The translations under genes and the position numbers were made by a program. DNA of 64,000 nt. It comes from Dendrolimus kikuchii. Lineage: Eukaryota > Arthropoda > Insecta > Lepidoptera > Lasiocampidae. Within the stretch, counting starts at the first letter, position 1. Each line of letters opens with the position of its first letter. Below are positions 43,606-53,979 of the stretch, in pieces. Below the pieces are notes generated by a model. That model made no database searches. It worked only from the letters and a program-made list of their open reading frames with translations, and was not told where the DNA came from. The stretch covers positions 3,038,001 through 3,102,000 of the forward strand of contig CM034408.1 of the NCBI GenBank assembly GCA_019925095.2. The letters are read 5' to 3'.

Positions 43606-44232
43606 TATAGTTAAGATTGAAAAGCGCAAAGCGAAGTCATTTGATATTGAATGTTACAGAAAAAAATGTCTGTTCCCGCTATCACTAAGACCACAGCCTG
43701 TGCTCCCGAGCGTATTCAATACAATGCAAATACAGCGCTCTGTCCGACAGTGATAGGCGACATTAACATACATCGCTGGCGCTGTTGGGCCGTTAATCCG
43801 CCAAGAGAATGGCCCCACACAAAAACGCACAAAGGGGTCAATGTTATTAAAGCTTATAAAAACATGTTAGCCCATTTTTCTTTCAGTTTTTAATGGCGTT
43901 TGAATATCCAGTATTGATAGATGGATTTGTTTTTTTAATAATGGCCAGGATTAAAATCTTTTTGAGGTAGATTCGTTCGGGTTATATAACCCATTTTTAT
44001 GATGTTTGTTTATGTATATATACAGTCGTACTTGTAGATATCTATATAGATAAATAAAGTCGAAGCGTCTGTTTTTGTAATATCAAAATAAGAGTTTTTT
44101 ACTACATGCATACGAGAGTATATACGAAAAATATACCGAAAACCAATTTTTAAATTTTTGCCTCTCTGTCTGTCTGTCTGGATATTTCGGAAAATCTCTA
44201 AAACGGCTGGATCGATTTTGACGGGACTTTTC
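43606..44232. other. No gene recognised
   Basis: An 80-codon frame at 43651-43893 has no known motif. 'ctctaaaacggctggatcg' near 44195 recurs as 'ctctgaaacggctggacc' near 21170, so part is a dispersed repeat. Confidence 0.3.
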
Positions 44233-44549
44233 GGGACGGAGAAAGAATACTATTTCCTGCGGCCGGGCGGCCTGTCGTAAGAGGCGACAAAACAACCCAC
44301 ACCCAAGTGGTAGGGCATTTGCCCGACTAGATGGCTACCACCCCTGGTCTAGAGTATGCCACCATAAAACCATGAGTTGTGTTCCGGCATTAGTAATCAG
44401 GTTCTAGTCTCCCTTAAGAGATCAGCAGCGCATTTGTAGCACCTTTAGTTTTGCAAATGTCTATAGGCGATGGTAACTGCTTTCCATCAAGTGGGCCGTC
44501 TGACTGTCTGCTGAACTCAGGCAATAAAAAAATATTAAAAAAATACAAA
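44233..44549 (+). repeat. A-family element, 5' end missing
   Basis: Begins at GGGACGGAGAAAG and runs to 'ctcaggcaataaaaaaat'. Several point changes. Confidence 0.8.
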
Positions 44550-44616
44550 ATCTTGAAGCTCGCCGCCAGCCGGGCTTGGAGCTCCAGAAACAGAAAGCTA
44601 CAGAGACGGAGTAGGA

Positions 44617-44641
44617 ATTTTCTTCGTTCCTGCACGGATAA
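44617..44641 (-). repeat. A-family 5'-end fragment, antisense
   Basis: TTCGTTCCTGCACGGATAAA, the outer 5' end of the element in reverse, ~70 bases after the preceding + copy. It suggests that another copy was deleted between them. Confidence 0.5.
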
Positions 44642-45108
44642 AGGATTTTTGAAGATAAATAATTTTCCGGAGTCTGTTTTTCCTGACAAATACAATCTTG
44701 AAGTCTTCAAGTCACGAGTGAATAGGTATTTTCTAGGTAAGCGTGCTCCATCCTAGACTGCGTAATCACTCAACATCAGGCGAGACAGTGGTCAAACGCA
44801 AACCTATACTTACATAAAAAAAAAATAAAAAAAAATCTTCAGGCATGTTGGACCCTTGTGGGATGGAGAAGAAGCACTCAACTCGCGTGACCCTAACATA
44901 CATACATATATACAGATGTATGTATATATATGTAGCTCGTTTGGTATGGGGAAAAAGCACAACTCGTTGACACTAAAAACACTGGTTTTTTCAATAGAAA
45001 TCAAAAGTTCTCTACTAACAACACAATTTGAAAACCAATCCACTCCTTCTGAGGTTAAAATTAATTTAATTTAAAATTTTCGATTAATTATGACCAATTT
45101 TGTTTCAG
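44642..45108. other. Upstream of host exon, few repeats
   Basis: AT-rich, ending in a pyrimidine-rich 'ccaattttgtttcag' (45094-45108) that suits a 3' splice site. Confidence 0.4.
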
Positions 45109-45297
45109 GTACAATTAAACAAGGACGCGAATCGTGATTAAAAAAAATGTAAACCCATAGACGATGCGTGGGCGACAGTGATTCCAAGATGGCGGAAAGA
45201 CTTTCGGAGAAAACTGCTTGGCGCTTGATTATTTTCGCTGTAATTTTGGACATGGTAATCTGTCAAATCAACTGGACCGAAGCGAACGAGGATTTAG
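45109..45297 (+). CDS. Host coding exon: signal-peptide-like N-terminus
   Basis: Likely exon of a real gene; coding part 45189-45297 (36 codons plus one base, phase 1). The ATG lies in a good context (CCAAGATGG). The peptide begins MAERLSEKTAW and then RLIIFAVILDMVIC, a hydrophobic stretch fitting a signal peptide or signal anchor, followed by QINWTEANEDL with an N-glycosylation sequon (NWT). It ends at a strong donor TTTAG|GTGAGT. The upstream border is taken at TTTGTTTCAG|G (45108), giving an 80-base leader with two tiny upstream frames (ATG TAA at 45147 and a 5-codon frame at 45164-45181). The product would be secreted or membrane-bound, entering the ER. I do not recognise the family. No second exon was found downstream in this window, so later exons may lie beyond it. 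Confidence 0.6.
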
Positions 45298-45624
45298 GTG
45301 AGTTTAAAAATATAGTAGGACTTAATCTTTATTCAACATTAAAACTACAGTTTTATAATATGCTTAACGCACTGTTTAACACATTATGTTAGCAGAAATT
45401 TCAGGTTAATTTTTGTCTTTCAATTTGTGTAGAACTGAGGTATAAAATTTAAAAAAAAACCGATTATTATTGTTAAAAAAAGATTTCATACATGACTTTT
45501 TAACAGCTTTTTCGCTTTTGTTTCCTTGCATTTATTTCTCTGTAAATGTTTCAACTTTTATTTTTGTATGTGTAACAGTGATTTATACACAAAAATTGTA
45601 TAATATTTCTTTAAAATCTCCATA
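45298..45624 (+). other. Putative intron start
   Basis: Follows the donor; AT-rich and without repeats until repeat C at 45625. Confidence 0.4.
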
Positions 45625-45750
45625 GACACTGGGTCGCCTGGAAGAGATCGCTATAAGCGAAAAGGCCGCCCATTGTTCTAACGAAAATGTAACCTTAATA
45701 ACTCTCTAGGTTTATATTTATGGTGAGCAATAAAGAGTTTTCTTTCATTA
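45625..45750 (+). repeat. Repeat C copy
   Basis: 'cgcctggaagagatcgct' and 'aggccgcccattgttc', ending 'gtgagcaataaagagtt'. Confidence 0.6.
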
Positions 45751-45779
45751 ATTTGACAACATTTTATACTTTATATTAT

Positions 45780-46098
45780 TCATGCAGGAACGGAGAAAGA
45801 ACACAATTTCCTGCGGCCGGGCGGCCTGTCGTAAGAGGCGACTAAACAACCCACAGCCAGGTGGTAGGGTATTTGTCCGACTGGATGGCTACCACCCCTG
45901 GTCTAGAGCATGCCGCCATAACAACTTTGAGTTGTGTTCCGGCATTAGTGACCAGGTTCCAGACTCCCTTAAGAGAGCAGCAGCGCATTTGTAGCACCTT
46001 TGGTGTGGCAAATGTCCATAGGCGATGGTAACCGCTTTCCATTCAGTGGGCCGTCTGCCTGTCTGCTGAACTCCTGCAATAAAAAAACTAAAAAAAAT
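45780..46098 (+). repeat. A-family element, full length
   Basis: 'tcatgcaggaacggagaaag' to TCCTGCAATAAAAAAA. Few changes from the common form. Confidence 0.85.
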
Positions 46099-46164
46099 TT
46101 ACTTTAAACACTAATTTATACTTGAATATACTCCAAAATCTTAGGAACTGAATTAAATCTTATA

Positions 46165-46393
46165 TCTTATACTAATATATAAAGCTGAAGAGTTTGTTTG
46201 TTTAAACGCGCTAATTTCAGGAACTACTGGTCTGATTTGAAAAATTGTTTCAATGTTAGATAGTCCATTTATCAAGGAAGGCTATAATCATCAAGATAAG
46301 ACCAATAGGAGCGGAGCATCAATGAAGAATGTTTCAAAATCGGGGGTTTCTTTTAAACTATTCCACGCAGCCGAAGTCGCGGGCAGAAGCTAG
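46165..46393 (+). mobile_element. Short non-autonomous Helitron
   Basis: TCTTATACTAATATATAAAG after A46164 to GGGCAGAAGCTAG before T46394; a small central deletion removes 'ggctatatatc'. Confidence 0.8.
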
Positions 46394-46952
46394 TAACAAA
46401 TAAGCAGTTAAAAAAGTCACATATATGAAGCCTTCTTCAACAATTAATTTCGTTTATATTTTAAAGTTGACAATTTCGCCATCGCGTCAGGGTGACTACT
46501 TGTGGGGGTTAATTTAAGTTGTGTGGTGCGTGTGCTGGAGCACTTGGGGAGAGGAGGAACCAACCCCGGTTGACGAAGTGAGTTTGCCTCTCCCGGGGCA
46601 TTCTCATGCACTGATGGGCAGGAGCAGCGTGGGCGTAATTACGTTCTAAATCTCACGCTATTCCTACCATGAGCGCGGGACACATGGGAGGAAGGGGATT
46701 TTAGTGGAGTATTAGCGCATGGGTTACCTCTTTAATAGAGGTACCTTGCTGAGTCTCCACACAAACCGGCAATTGACTCTGTTACCGCGCCATTTTCAGT
46801 AGATAACTCTGATTGCTTTGGTCTAATCCTAGTATCCCGGTAGTGTACGAAAGGTATTTCCCTCTGCCCCCTGTTAACCTGTTGGATAGGGTAACGCATC
46901 ACTGGCGAGAGCCCATGGCTCAATCGCTTGAGACGAGAGTACAAAATAAGAC
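46394..46952. other. GC-balanced orphan segment
   Basis: 46500-46940 is less AT-rich ('gagcacttggggagagg', 'ctctcccggggcattctc', 'actggcgagagcccatggc') and could be a LINE 5' leader. No long frame on either strand and no second copy in the window. Confidence 0.35.
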
Positions 46953-46965
46953 GACGAGTGTTGTA

Positions 46966-47113
46966 CATACATACATACATAACTTTACGCCAGTTCCCTT
47001 GGGGGTTAGGCGCGAACAACAGAGCGCCATTTAGGCTTATACTTACACACCTCACTTGCTTCTTTGACATTCATAACTCTTGTCATGCACGCTCGTCTGT
47101 TCTTAAGGCTCCT
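46966..47113 (-). mobile_element. T-LINE 3' fragment
   Basis: (CATA)n, then RAYPARELA-type end in reverse back to the KNRRA region (about 45 codons). GACGAGTGTTGTA flanks it at 46953-46965 and 47114-47126 (13 bp). Confidence 0.85.
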
Positions 47114-47269
47114 GACGAGTGTTGTATTCTAGATATAATTATTATTGCTAAATTAATTTAATATTAGACTTATCTATACTAATAAAAGCTGAAGAGTTTG
47201 TTTGTTTGAACGCACTAATCTCAGGAACTACTGGTCTGATTTGAAAAATTCTTTCAGTGTTAAATAGCC

Positions 47270-47321
47270 CATTTATCAAGGAAGGCTATAGGCTATAGCC
47301 TATAGCCTTCCTTGATAAATG
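47270..47321. repeat. Perfect 52-bp palindrome in a Helitron
   Basis: Two 26-base arms without loop or mismatch, centred at 47295/47296 (GGCTATAGCC). The left arm is normal Helitron text ('atttatcaaggaaggctat'); the right is its exact mirror. Confidence 0.9.
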
Positions 47322-47686
47322 ATATTTATTTATTTAATTTATTTGGGAAACGTACAATAATTATAATTCTTATAATATAAAACACATAACTTAATACACA
47401 TATCAACTAAGTTTCCAATAAAAAAATAATTCTTGTTACGCATTTGGCTCATACAACTATAAGAAAATTATAATAAATTTGATGCAATATTGGAAAATTA
47501 GATATAAAATAAAAAAGGAATTAAATAATACAATACAACACAAAACAAAAACTACAATTTGTCTCATTCTTAAGTCATAATTATCATGTCATAAAAAAAA
47601 AATCGTGATACATGTTAAAAATAAAAGTCATAATATTAAAAAAAACCAAAATAATAATATTAATGAAATCAAAGTAAAGAAATCAA

Positions 47687-47688
<2 letters not shown>
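47322..47688 (-). repeat. AT-rich LINE 3'-region repeat
   Basis: 'cgtacaataattataattct', 'aaaacacataacttaatac' and 'ctaagtttcca' parallel 15640-15975. Confidence 0.5.

Positions 47689-47748
<60 letters not shown>
47689..47748. repeat. (AT)30 microsatellite
   Basis: Sixty bases of uninterrupted AT, probably expanded from the 'atatatatc' of the Helitron into which it grades. Confidence 0.95.
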
Positions 47749-47750
<2 letters not shown>

Positions 47751-48117
47751 TCACGCTAAGACCAATAGGAGAGGAGCACCAATGAAAAATGTTTCAAAAT
47801 CAGGGATTTTTTCCTTTTGACAGCTTCCGCTGCGTGCGCTGCGTAAACGGTTAAAGTTTCGCAAAAAATCATGTGTGACAGAATTGTTACCCTTTAAAAG
47901 TTCTAAAAAAAAGTCCGCGACAAGCCCAAAGTAACTGTTCCACGCGGACGAAGCTAGAAGCTAGTGCGTATATATACAGAAATCTTAACTGCTACGTGGA
48001 AATATGTAAAACCTAAAAATTTTCGTAGACGCACTTCCGAAGATTTTCTGTTTGCTGAAATGAAAGATTTTGGTATGTCCATAGACTATTCCGTTTTAAC
48101 CTTGCTAATTATGTAGC

Positions 48118-48635
48118 CCAGCTCGCCATAAACAACGCGGTGCTGGTACCTACGCTCACGTATGGATGCGAGAGTTGGGTATGGAAGAGAGAGCATGAAA
48201 GTAGAGTAAACGCGATCGAGATGCGAGCACTGCGCAAAATCTGCGGAGTGACGCTCGCGGACCGCGTTCGTAATACCGAAGTAAGAGAGAGAGTTGGTCT
48301 GAAAGAGAGTGTCGGGGTGAAGGTAAGGAAAGGAATGCTCCGGTGGTTCGGGCATGTGGAAAGAATGCATGATGAAAGAATGACTAAACAGATATACAAT
48401 GCAAAAGTGGATGGATGCAGAAGTCGTGGAAGGCCACGACACACCTTCCATGATCAAATTGATCGTGTACTAGCAGAAGGTGATGTCAGGAGCCTTAAGA
48501 ACAGACGAGCTTGCATGACAAGAGTTATGAATGTCAAAGAGGCAAGTGAGGTGTGTAAGAATAGGCCTAAATGGCACTCTGTTATTCGTGCCTACCCCGC
48601 AAGGGAACTGGCGTGAAGTTATCTATGTATGTATG
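48118..48635 (+). mobile_element. T-LINE, longest copy
   Basis: 518 bp; open from LVPTLTYGCESWVWKREHESRV through GMLRWFGHVERM and SRGRPRHTF to RAYPARELA and stop, then the TATG tail. LTYGCESWVW marks the end of the reverse-transcriptase 'thumb' region known from non-LTR elements. TAATTATGTAGC flanks it at 48106-48117 and 48636-48647. The best guide to the parental element, though its polymerase core is absent. Confidence 0.9.
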
Positions 48636-48865
48636 TAATTATGTAGCAATAAATTATTCCACGTATGTGACGTAATACATGACATGAATGACAATGCCTT
48701 ATTACTGGATCTATTTTCGGAATAAGCGCTATTCGTTCCCGGAAAATTGTGACGTCCTAATAAATGAACTATCCCGTTTTCCGGGATATAAAGTATTCTA
48801 TATCCATTCTCGAATTGAAATCACATATATCTATACAATGTATTGTTTAGTCCCAATCCTCCTCC

Positions 48866-49095
48866 TTTTTTATTGCAGGAGTTCAGCAGACAGGCAGACG
48901 GCCCACTTGATGGAAAGCGGTTACCATCGCCTATGGACATTTGCAACACCAAAGGTGATACAAATACGTTGCTGCTCTCTTAAGGGAAACTGGAACCTGG
49001 TCACTAATGCTGGAACACAACGCAAGGTTGTTATGGCGACATACTTAAGACCAGGGGTAGTAGCCATCCAGTCGGGCAAATACCCTACCACCTGG
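48866..49095 (-). repeat. A-family element, 5'-truncated
   Basis: T run, ATTGCAGGAGTTCAGCAGAC to 'cctaccacctgg'. As at 18303, it stops before the element's own 5' ~75 bases. Confidence 0.8.
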
Positions 49096-49316
49096 CAAGT
49101 CTTAAGGAACGTTTCCAATTTTTCAAAGTGAATCAGGAGAAATTCCTCAGGTCATTAGTGAACATGAGACTAGAACCACCGCTCAATACAACCAAGTTTT
49201 ATAATCATTCACTCAGTGTTCAAGCTGTCCAGTTATGGAATCTGCTTCCACTGGAACTGAGGCAAGCCTAATCAATATCCTTTATTTAATAAACTTTTTA
49301 TTATAATATATACTAG

Positions 49317-49523
49317 GCCACGACACACCTTCCATGATTAAATTGATCGTGTACTAGCAGAAGGTGATGTCAGGAGCCTTAAGAACAGACGAGCGTGCAT
49401 GAGGAGAGCTATGAATGTCAAAGAAGCAAGTGAGGTGTGTAAGAATAAGCCTGAATGGCGCTCTGTTGTTCATGCCTACCCCGCAAGGGAATTGGCGTGA
49501 AGTTATGTATGTATGTATGTATG
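49317..49523 (+). mobile_element. T-LINE 3' fragment
   Basis: RPRHTFHD onwards to the LAYP-type end ('cctaccccgcaagggaattgg') and (TATG)n. TATATACTAG flanks it at 49307-49316 and 49524-49533; the right repeat overlaps the first bases of the next element. Confidence 0.85.
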
Positions 49524-49528
49524 TATAT

Positions 49529-49668
49529 ACTAGCTGACCCGATAGACGTTGTCCTGTGTTAAGTATGAATATTGAATTCGAATTGGTATAATAAATAAAA
49601 AAATTAAAAAAAAAGTATCAATTCGAATAATTCATAGTTAAGATGGGACGTCTGTCGGGTCAGCTAGT
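49529..49668. repeat. Small inverted-repeat element
   Basis: ACTAGCTGACCCGATAGACG at the left and the matching inverted end at 49649-49668 (one mismatch over 20) enclose ~100 AT-rich bases. Confidence 0.65.
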
Positions 49669-49701
49669 AATTTATATTTATATGTTTCAAATTGTTTCTA
49701 C

Positions 49702-49848
49702 TGTATTCCAAGCATTTTTTTCATATTTACTCACCTTTTAAACCTTCCCTAGACTTCCACAAATAATTCAAAACCAAAATTAGCCAAATCAGTTCAGCCG
49801 TTCTGGAGTTTTAGCGAAACTAACGAACAACAATTAATTTATATATAT
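49702..49848 (+). repeat. Direct duplicate 1
   Basis: 'tccaagcatttttttcatat' through 'gcgaaactaacgaacaac', repeated at 50577-50720. The LTR at 49849 is inserted in its end. Likely a LINE 3' end. Confidence 0.65.
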
Positions 49849-50273
49849 TGTTACGAGTTGCAGGATTCAAATTACAAATGCCGTTGGAATTACTATAGAA
49901 TTTATTAGAACTATAAAAACACGTATAACACAGGTACAAATATAACTGAACACAATCAGTTCAAACACACACGTCTTGTCTCGCTGCTGATTATCGCTTG
50001 ACTTCCGCCTCTCTCCATCCTGCCGTCGTTTTATACTTCACAAATACAAGTGTGCCCGCCCGTATCGTCGACTTAATTTCCTAGAAATCGTAATCAGCAC
50101 ACCTGACTAATTATGCCTGCAAACGGCCATAAACGAGTACAATAGGCTGTTCTCCACAATAACCAATAAATAAGTAAACAAAAGAAGACCATCATAAAGG
50201 TATTACAATTGGTTCAAATGCCGACAGGTAATAGCGTGCTTCGTGGAATTTTTCTTTGTCGGGGGGCTAAGTT
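49849..50273 (-). mobile_element. Solo LTR, truncated, ATAT-LTR family
   Basis: TGTTACGAGTTGC after ATAT (49845-49848). Ends at 'ggggggctaagtt', where the A-family copy begins; the terminal GTAACA and right ATAT are lost. Confidence 0.75.
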
Positions 50274-50566
50274 TTATCCGTGCAGGAACGGAGAAAGAAT
50301 ACAATTTCCTGCGGCCTGGCGGCCTGTCGTAAGAGGCGACTAAACGACCCATAGCCAGGTGGTAGGGTACTTGCTCGACTGGATGGCTACCACCCCTGGT
50401 CTAAAGTATGTATGTTTCGGCATTAGTGATCAGGTTCCAGTCTGCCTTAAGAGAGCAGCAGCGCATTTGTAGCAACTTTGGTGTTGCAAATGTCCATAGG
50501 CGATGGTAACCGCTTTCCATTCAGTGGGCCGTCTGCCTGGCTGCTGAACTCCTGCAATAAAAAAAA
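50274..50566 (+). repeat. A-family element
   Basis: TTATCCGTGCAGGAACGG to TCCTGCAATAAAAAAAA. A ~28-base deletion lies after 'aaagtatgta'. Abuts the truncated LTR. Confidence 0.85.
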
Positions 50567-50576
50567 TGACTAGGTT

Positions 50577-50720
50577 CCAAGCATTTTTTTCATATTTACT
50601 CACCTTTTAAACCTTTCCTAGACTTCCACAATTAGTTCAAAACCAAAATTAGCCAAATCAGTCCAGCCATTCAGTTTTAGCGAAACTAACGAACAGCAGT
50701 TGATTTATATATAGATAAAG
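50577..50720 (+). repeat. Direct duplicate 2
   Basis: Second copy of 49702-49848, about 95% similar by eye. Confidence 0.65.
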
Positions 50721-50833
50721 TATATTCTTTTCTATTCTATATACAAGATTGCAGCAAAAAGGATCTCCTAGTTTTTCCTTGAAATCGTAGTTTCATATTA
50801 AAATATAACATAGATGAGAATGAAACTAAATCC

Positions 50834-51044
50834 GGTGGTTCGGGCATGTGGAAAGAATGCATGATGAAAGAATGACTAAACAGATATAATGCAAAAGTGG
50901 ATGGATGCAGAAGTCGTGGCAGGCCACGACACACCTTCCATGATCAAATTGATCGTGTACTAGCAGAAGTGAGGTGTGTAAGAATAAGCCTAAATGGCGC
51001 TCTGTTGTTCGTGCCTACCCCGCAAGGGAACTATGTATGTATGT
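50834..51044 (+). mobile_element. T-LINE fragment with internal deletion
   Basis: RWFGHVERMHDERMTKQI, then the frame is lost (one base missing in 'agatataatg'). A ~65-base deletion joins 'actagcagaag' to 'tgaggtgtgtaag'. ATGAAACTAAATCC flanks it at 50820-50833 and 51045-51058 (14 bp). Confidence 0.85.
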
Positions 51045-51058
51045 ATGAAACTAAATCC

Positions 51059-51450
51059 AATAATTCAACATTTTGATTCAAGTGTCTTAAGAAACGACAT
51101 GTTTAGTCACTGTATCCTTTGATTAATTTATTACATGCACAAAAACTGTTCAAATGACTACATCGATTGCAATTACCAGCATTAATTATACAACGATAAT
51201 CCAAACAGTATAAAATCCTTTTATACAGTTCAGCGCATATCATTACACTGTTAACTGTGTCGAATGATTGCATGTTATATGGTAATAATTATGAACACTG
51301 GCTAAGTTCATGTGGCAAAAATGAAACAGACGTGACGAGTGACCTTAAAGCAAAATTAATATTTTCTACATCTCGAAATCGGTGGGAAATAAAACATGAA
51401 AATAACCTTTGCATCCAGGGAGGTAATGGTGCCAGTCTTCTAGGTACAAT
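51059..51450. other. No gene recognised
   Basis: A 77-codon frame at 51257-51490 (NDCMLYGNNYEHWLSSCGKN...) looks unlike repeats, but it runs into the dispersed repeat near 51460 and lacks splice support, so I leave it uncalled. Confidence 0.3.
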
Positions 51451-51526
51451 ATCCAGCGACAGTGGTCTGATGGGGCTGTACGGGCTTTAGTAAAGGTTTT
51501 TATTTTTTTTACTATTCTATATATAT
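51451..51526 (+). repeat. Dispersed repeat split by an LTR
   Basis: 'gcgacagtggtctgatgggg' and 'gtacgggctttagtaaagg' match 21985-22030. The copy resumes after the LTR as 'taagttagtttcattcatagg'. Confidence 0.5.
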
Positions 51527-51872
51527 TGTTACGTGTGAGCGGGGTACGCACTTAGGATTGGAAGAAAACATCAGTTTTTAACTATACACTTTTATTAACT
51601 TACACAGTCTTACGTGATTCCTCTCCGCAGGGTTGCCCCTACACGCACAACTAACAACGCACTGTCCCGACTTATTCTTTTATTTACTATCTATTCCTTT
51701 CTAAACATCTTCTATCTCTGTCTTTTCCTTCCCGAACCTTCTATTCCAGAACTTTCGTTCATCATTTATCCCTTTCTAATATCTCTCTATCTCTGTCTTT
51801 TCCTTCCAGAATCTTCTACCTTTTTCTAAAACTTCTTAAACCAACTAGATTGTTCCACTATCACTCGCAACA
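51527..51872 (+). mobile_element. Solo LTR of a second family
   Basis: TGTTACGTGTGAGC to CACTCGCAACA, 346 bp, with ATAT on both sides (51523-51526 and 51873-51876). Different internal sequence from the ATAT-LTR family, but the same target. Contains an internal near-repeat ('tctatctctgtcttttcctt' twice). Orientation is not certain. Confidence 0.75.
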
Positions 51873-53041
51873 ATATTTTTAAGTTAGTTTCATTCATAGG
51901 ATAATTTAATTTTTTTCAACACACTTGCTCATAAAGTGGCTCTATGGTCACCGCAATTAGGCACAGAATGACACCCATAATCAAACTGTGACTAAAAAAC
52001 ATTATAACTCACTAGTGAGTTATAGATTTTTTTTTAAATTTTATTGGTTGAGTTGCTTTGTTCTTAAAAAAGTTTTTATTAAAAAAAAAAAGATCGTGTT
52101 CTATAGAACAAATAAATTAATGTTCCTATTGATTGCTTATTTCATGCAAATTCTTATTTAAATAGATAATTTTAACTCGTACGTGTTTAATAAATAAAAC
52201 TTTCACTCATATATAATTTTTTTTATCTCCTAAATAAAATGAGTTTTTGTTGTTATTCTATTCACAAGTGTGTTGAAAAACGTCGTATGATACACGTGTG
52301 TATTGATGATTACCGTCCTCGGCTCTCTTAAGACCCTCGCCTACGGCTCGAGTCTCAATGGCGCCTCGGCGGTAATCACCAATGTTACACACTAGTATCA
52401 TAATGTACTATAGTAGTTTAATGTTTTAAAAATAACTATATTTTGCTTTGTTGTTGTTTTTTTTTAGTTTTACTTGGCACTGACTTTTGGAGGTGTTTTA
52501 GATAATATATAATATCTTTAGCTTTTTAATTAGTCTGGAAGTCGGTTTCTTTTTTGCTAGAAACTTGATATCTTTCACTTTTAAGTTGCTACTTATGACG
52601 TCGTAAGTAGGTGTTCCTATAAAATCTATGAGGCTTCGATGTTCTGTAATATAAAGAGTATATCAATTGAGCTGACTCCGTATCCCTATTCATATTTGTC
52701 TAGGTCAAACAGTGTTACTATTTCACATAAATTCGCAGCATCAGTGTCCCGGATGTCCGGAATTCGGGCACCTCCCCAAAGTACGGCGACTGGGAGTTAT
52801 GTCCGGGATGTTACCTGCATTTGTCTATTAATATTTTATCAGGTTTATATTATAATGCTCGCCCGGTTCAACCCGGTCTCTCTATTGTTTCGTGTCGCTA
52901 TGAACCAGAGGGATGTTATTGCGAATTGTTTGCTTTTAGTGTACGTAGCAATTTTGATAAAAGCTTTTATATCATCGCCATATTCGGCCTTCCTTATTAT
53001 AGACACCTGTCTTAAAAATCATTGCATTTATATTGATAGTA
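51873..53041. other. Low-repeat sequence, no gene recognised
   Basis: AT-rich with a 22-bp palindrome at ~52003-52024. 'taagaccctcgcctacggct' (52330) recurs at 56149-56168, a short dispersed piece. A 150-codon frame at 52639-53091 overlaps the Helitron end and has no recognised domain. Confidence 0.35.
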
Positions 53042-53827
53042 CTAGCTTCTGCCCGCGACTTCGTCCGTATGGAATAGTTACTTTGGACTAACGCTAACTT
53101 TAACCCGCGACTTTGTTTACGTAGGTAAAAATATTTTTAAATAATACGCACGTTAAAACCGTTCCGTAAGGAGCCGACCACGCGGCATGGTATCTCGCAG
53201 AGCTAACCGAGGCCACCGCCTTTCCCCCTCATGACTGCCCGCCGGCCTTGCACATCAAAAAGCGCGCGCAGTACTTAATCATTATTTTGCTGCGATGTTA
53301 TTTTAAAACTGCGATATCTCCTAAGATATTAATTGAAATCGAATGATGCGAATGGCAATTTTGTTTTAAATTAAATACTTGTGATGAATAACGTATTTAT
53401 TTGGATAAGGATTAATATCATGTTTATAAAAACACCTTCGTAAATAATGCAATATTTTAGAACAAATTTGGTTAGGATAAAAAAGGTTATAACGAGCCAA
53501 CCTTAAAAGATAGACATGCTGTCGCGGACTTTTTTTTTAGAACTTTTAAAGGGGAACAATTTTGTCACACATGATTTTTGCGAAACTTTAACCGTTTACG
53601 CAGCGCACGCAGCGGAAGCTCTCAAAAGGAAAATAATCCGATTTTGAAACATACTTCATTGGTGCTCCGCTCCTACAATTCTTATCGTGATGATATATAG
53701 CCTATAGCTTTTCTCGATAAATGGGCTATCTAACACTGAAAGAATTGTTCAAATCAGACCAGTAGTTCCTGAGATTAGCGCTTTCAAGCAAACAAACAAA
53801 CTCTTCAGCTTTAAATACTGGTATAGA
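53042..53827 (-). mobile_element. Long Helitron, 786 bp
   Basis: On the minus strand it starts TCTATACCAGTATTTAAAGC after A and ends GGGCAGAAGCTAG before T. Shares 'gcttccgctgcgtgcgctg' with 47173-47964 and its outer parts with the ~235-bp copies, which look like internal deletions of it. The central 'aaccgttccgtaaggagcc' is unique here. No Rep/helicase coding seen. Confidence 0.65.
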
Positions 53828-53979
53828 TATAGATTTGGCAAATTTGCTTTTTATAATAGAGTAAATGAAAGTTGAATCAACACGAACGAATGCCCCTTAA
53901 TAATAATTGCCCACCTCTACATTTCTTACTCCCCGAAACTAAGATTTCTCTCCCTACTAATTTGATGTCTAATTGATGT

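Larger units (their letters stand above)
47173..47964 (+). mobile_element. Long Helitron carrying an insertion, palindrome and AT run
   Basis: TCTATACTAATAAAAGCTGA to GAAGCTAGAAGCTAG before T. The 3' third has 'gcttccgctgcgtgcgctg' and 'catgtgtgacagaattgtt', shared only with the long copy at 53042-53827. After the palindrome at 47270-47321 an AT-rich LINE-tail repeat and (AT)30 intervene before 'catcacgctaagaccaat' resumes. Confidence 0.7.

Noticed and set aside
43651..43893. 80-codon frame with several cysteines and tryptophans
   Set aside because: No family recognised, and no regulatory or splice context.
47605..47820. Frame with a long Ile-Tyr run
   Set aside because: It is the translation of the (AT)30 microsatellite.
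52639..53091. 150-codon frame
   Set aside because: Ends inside a Helitron terminus and shows no domain; probably chance.
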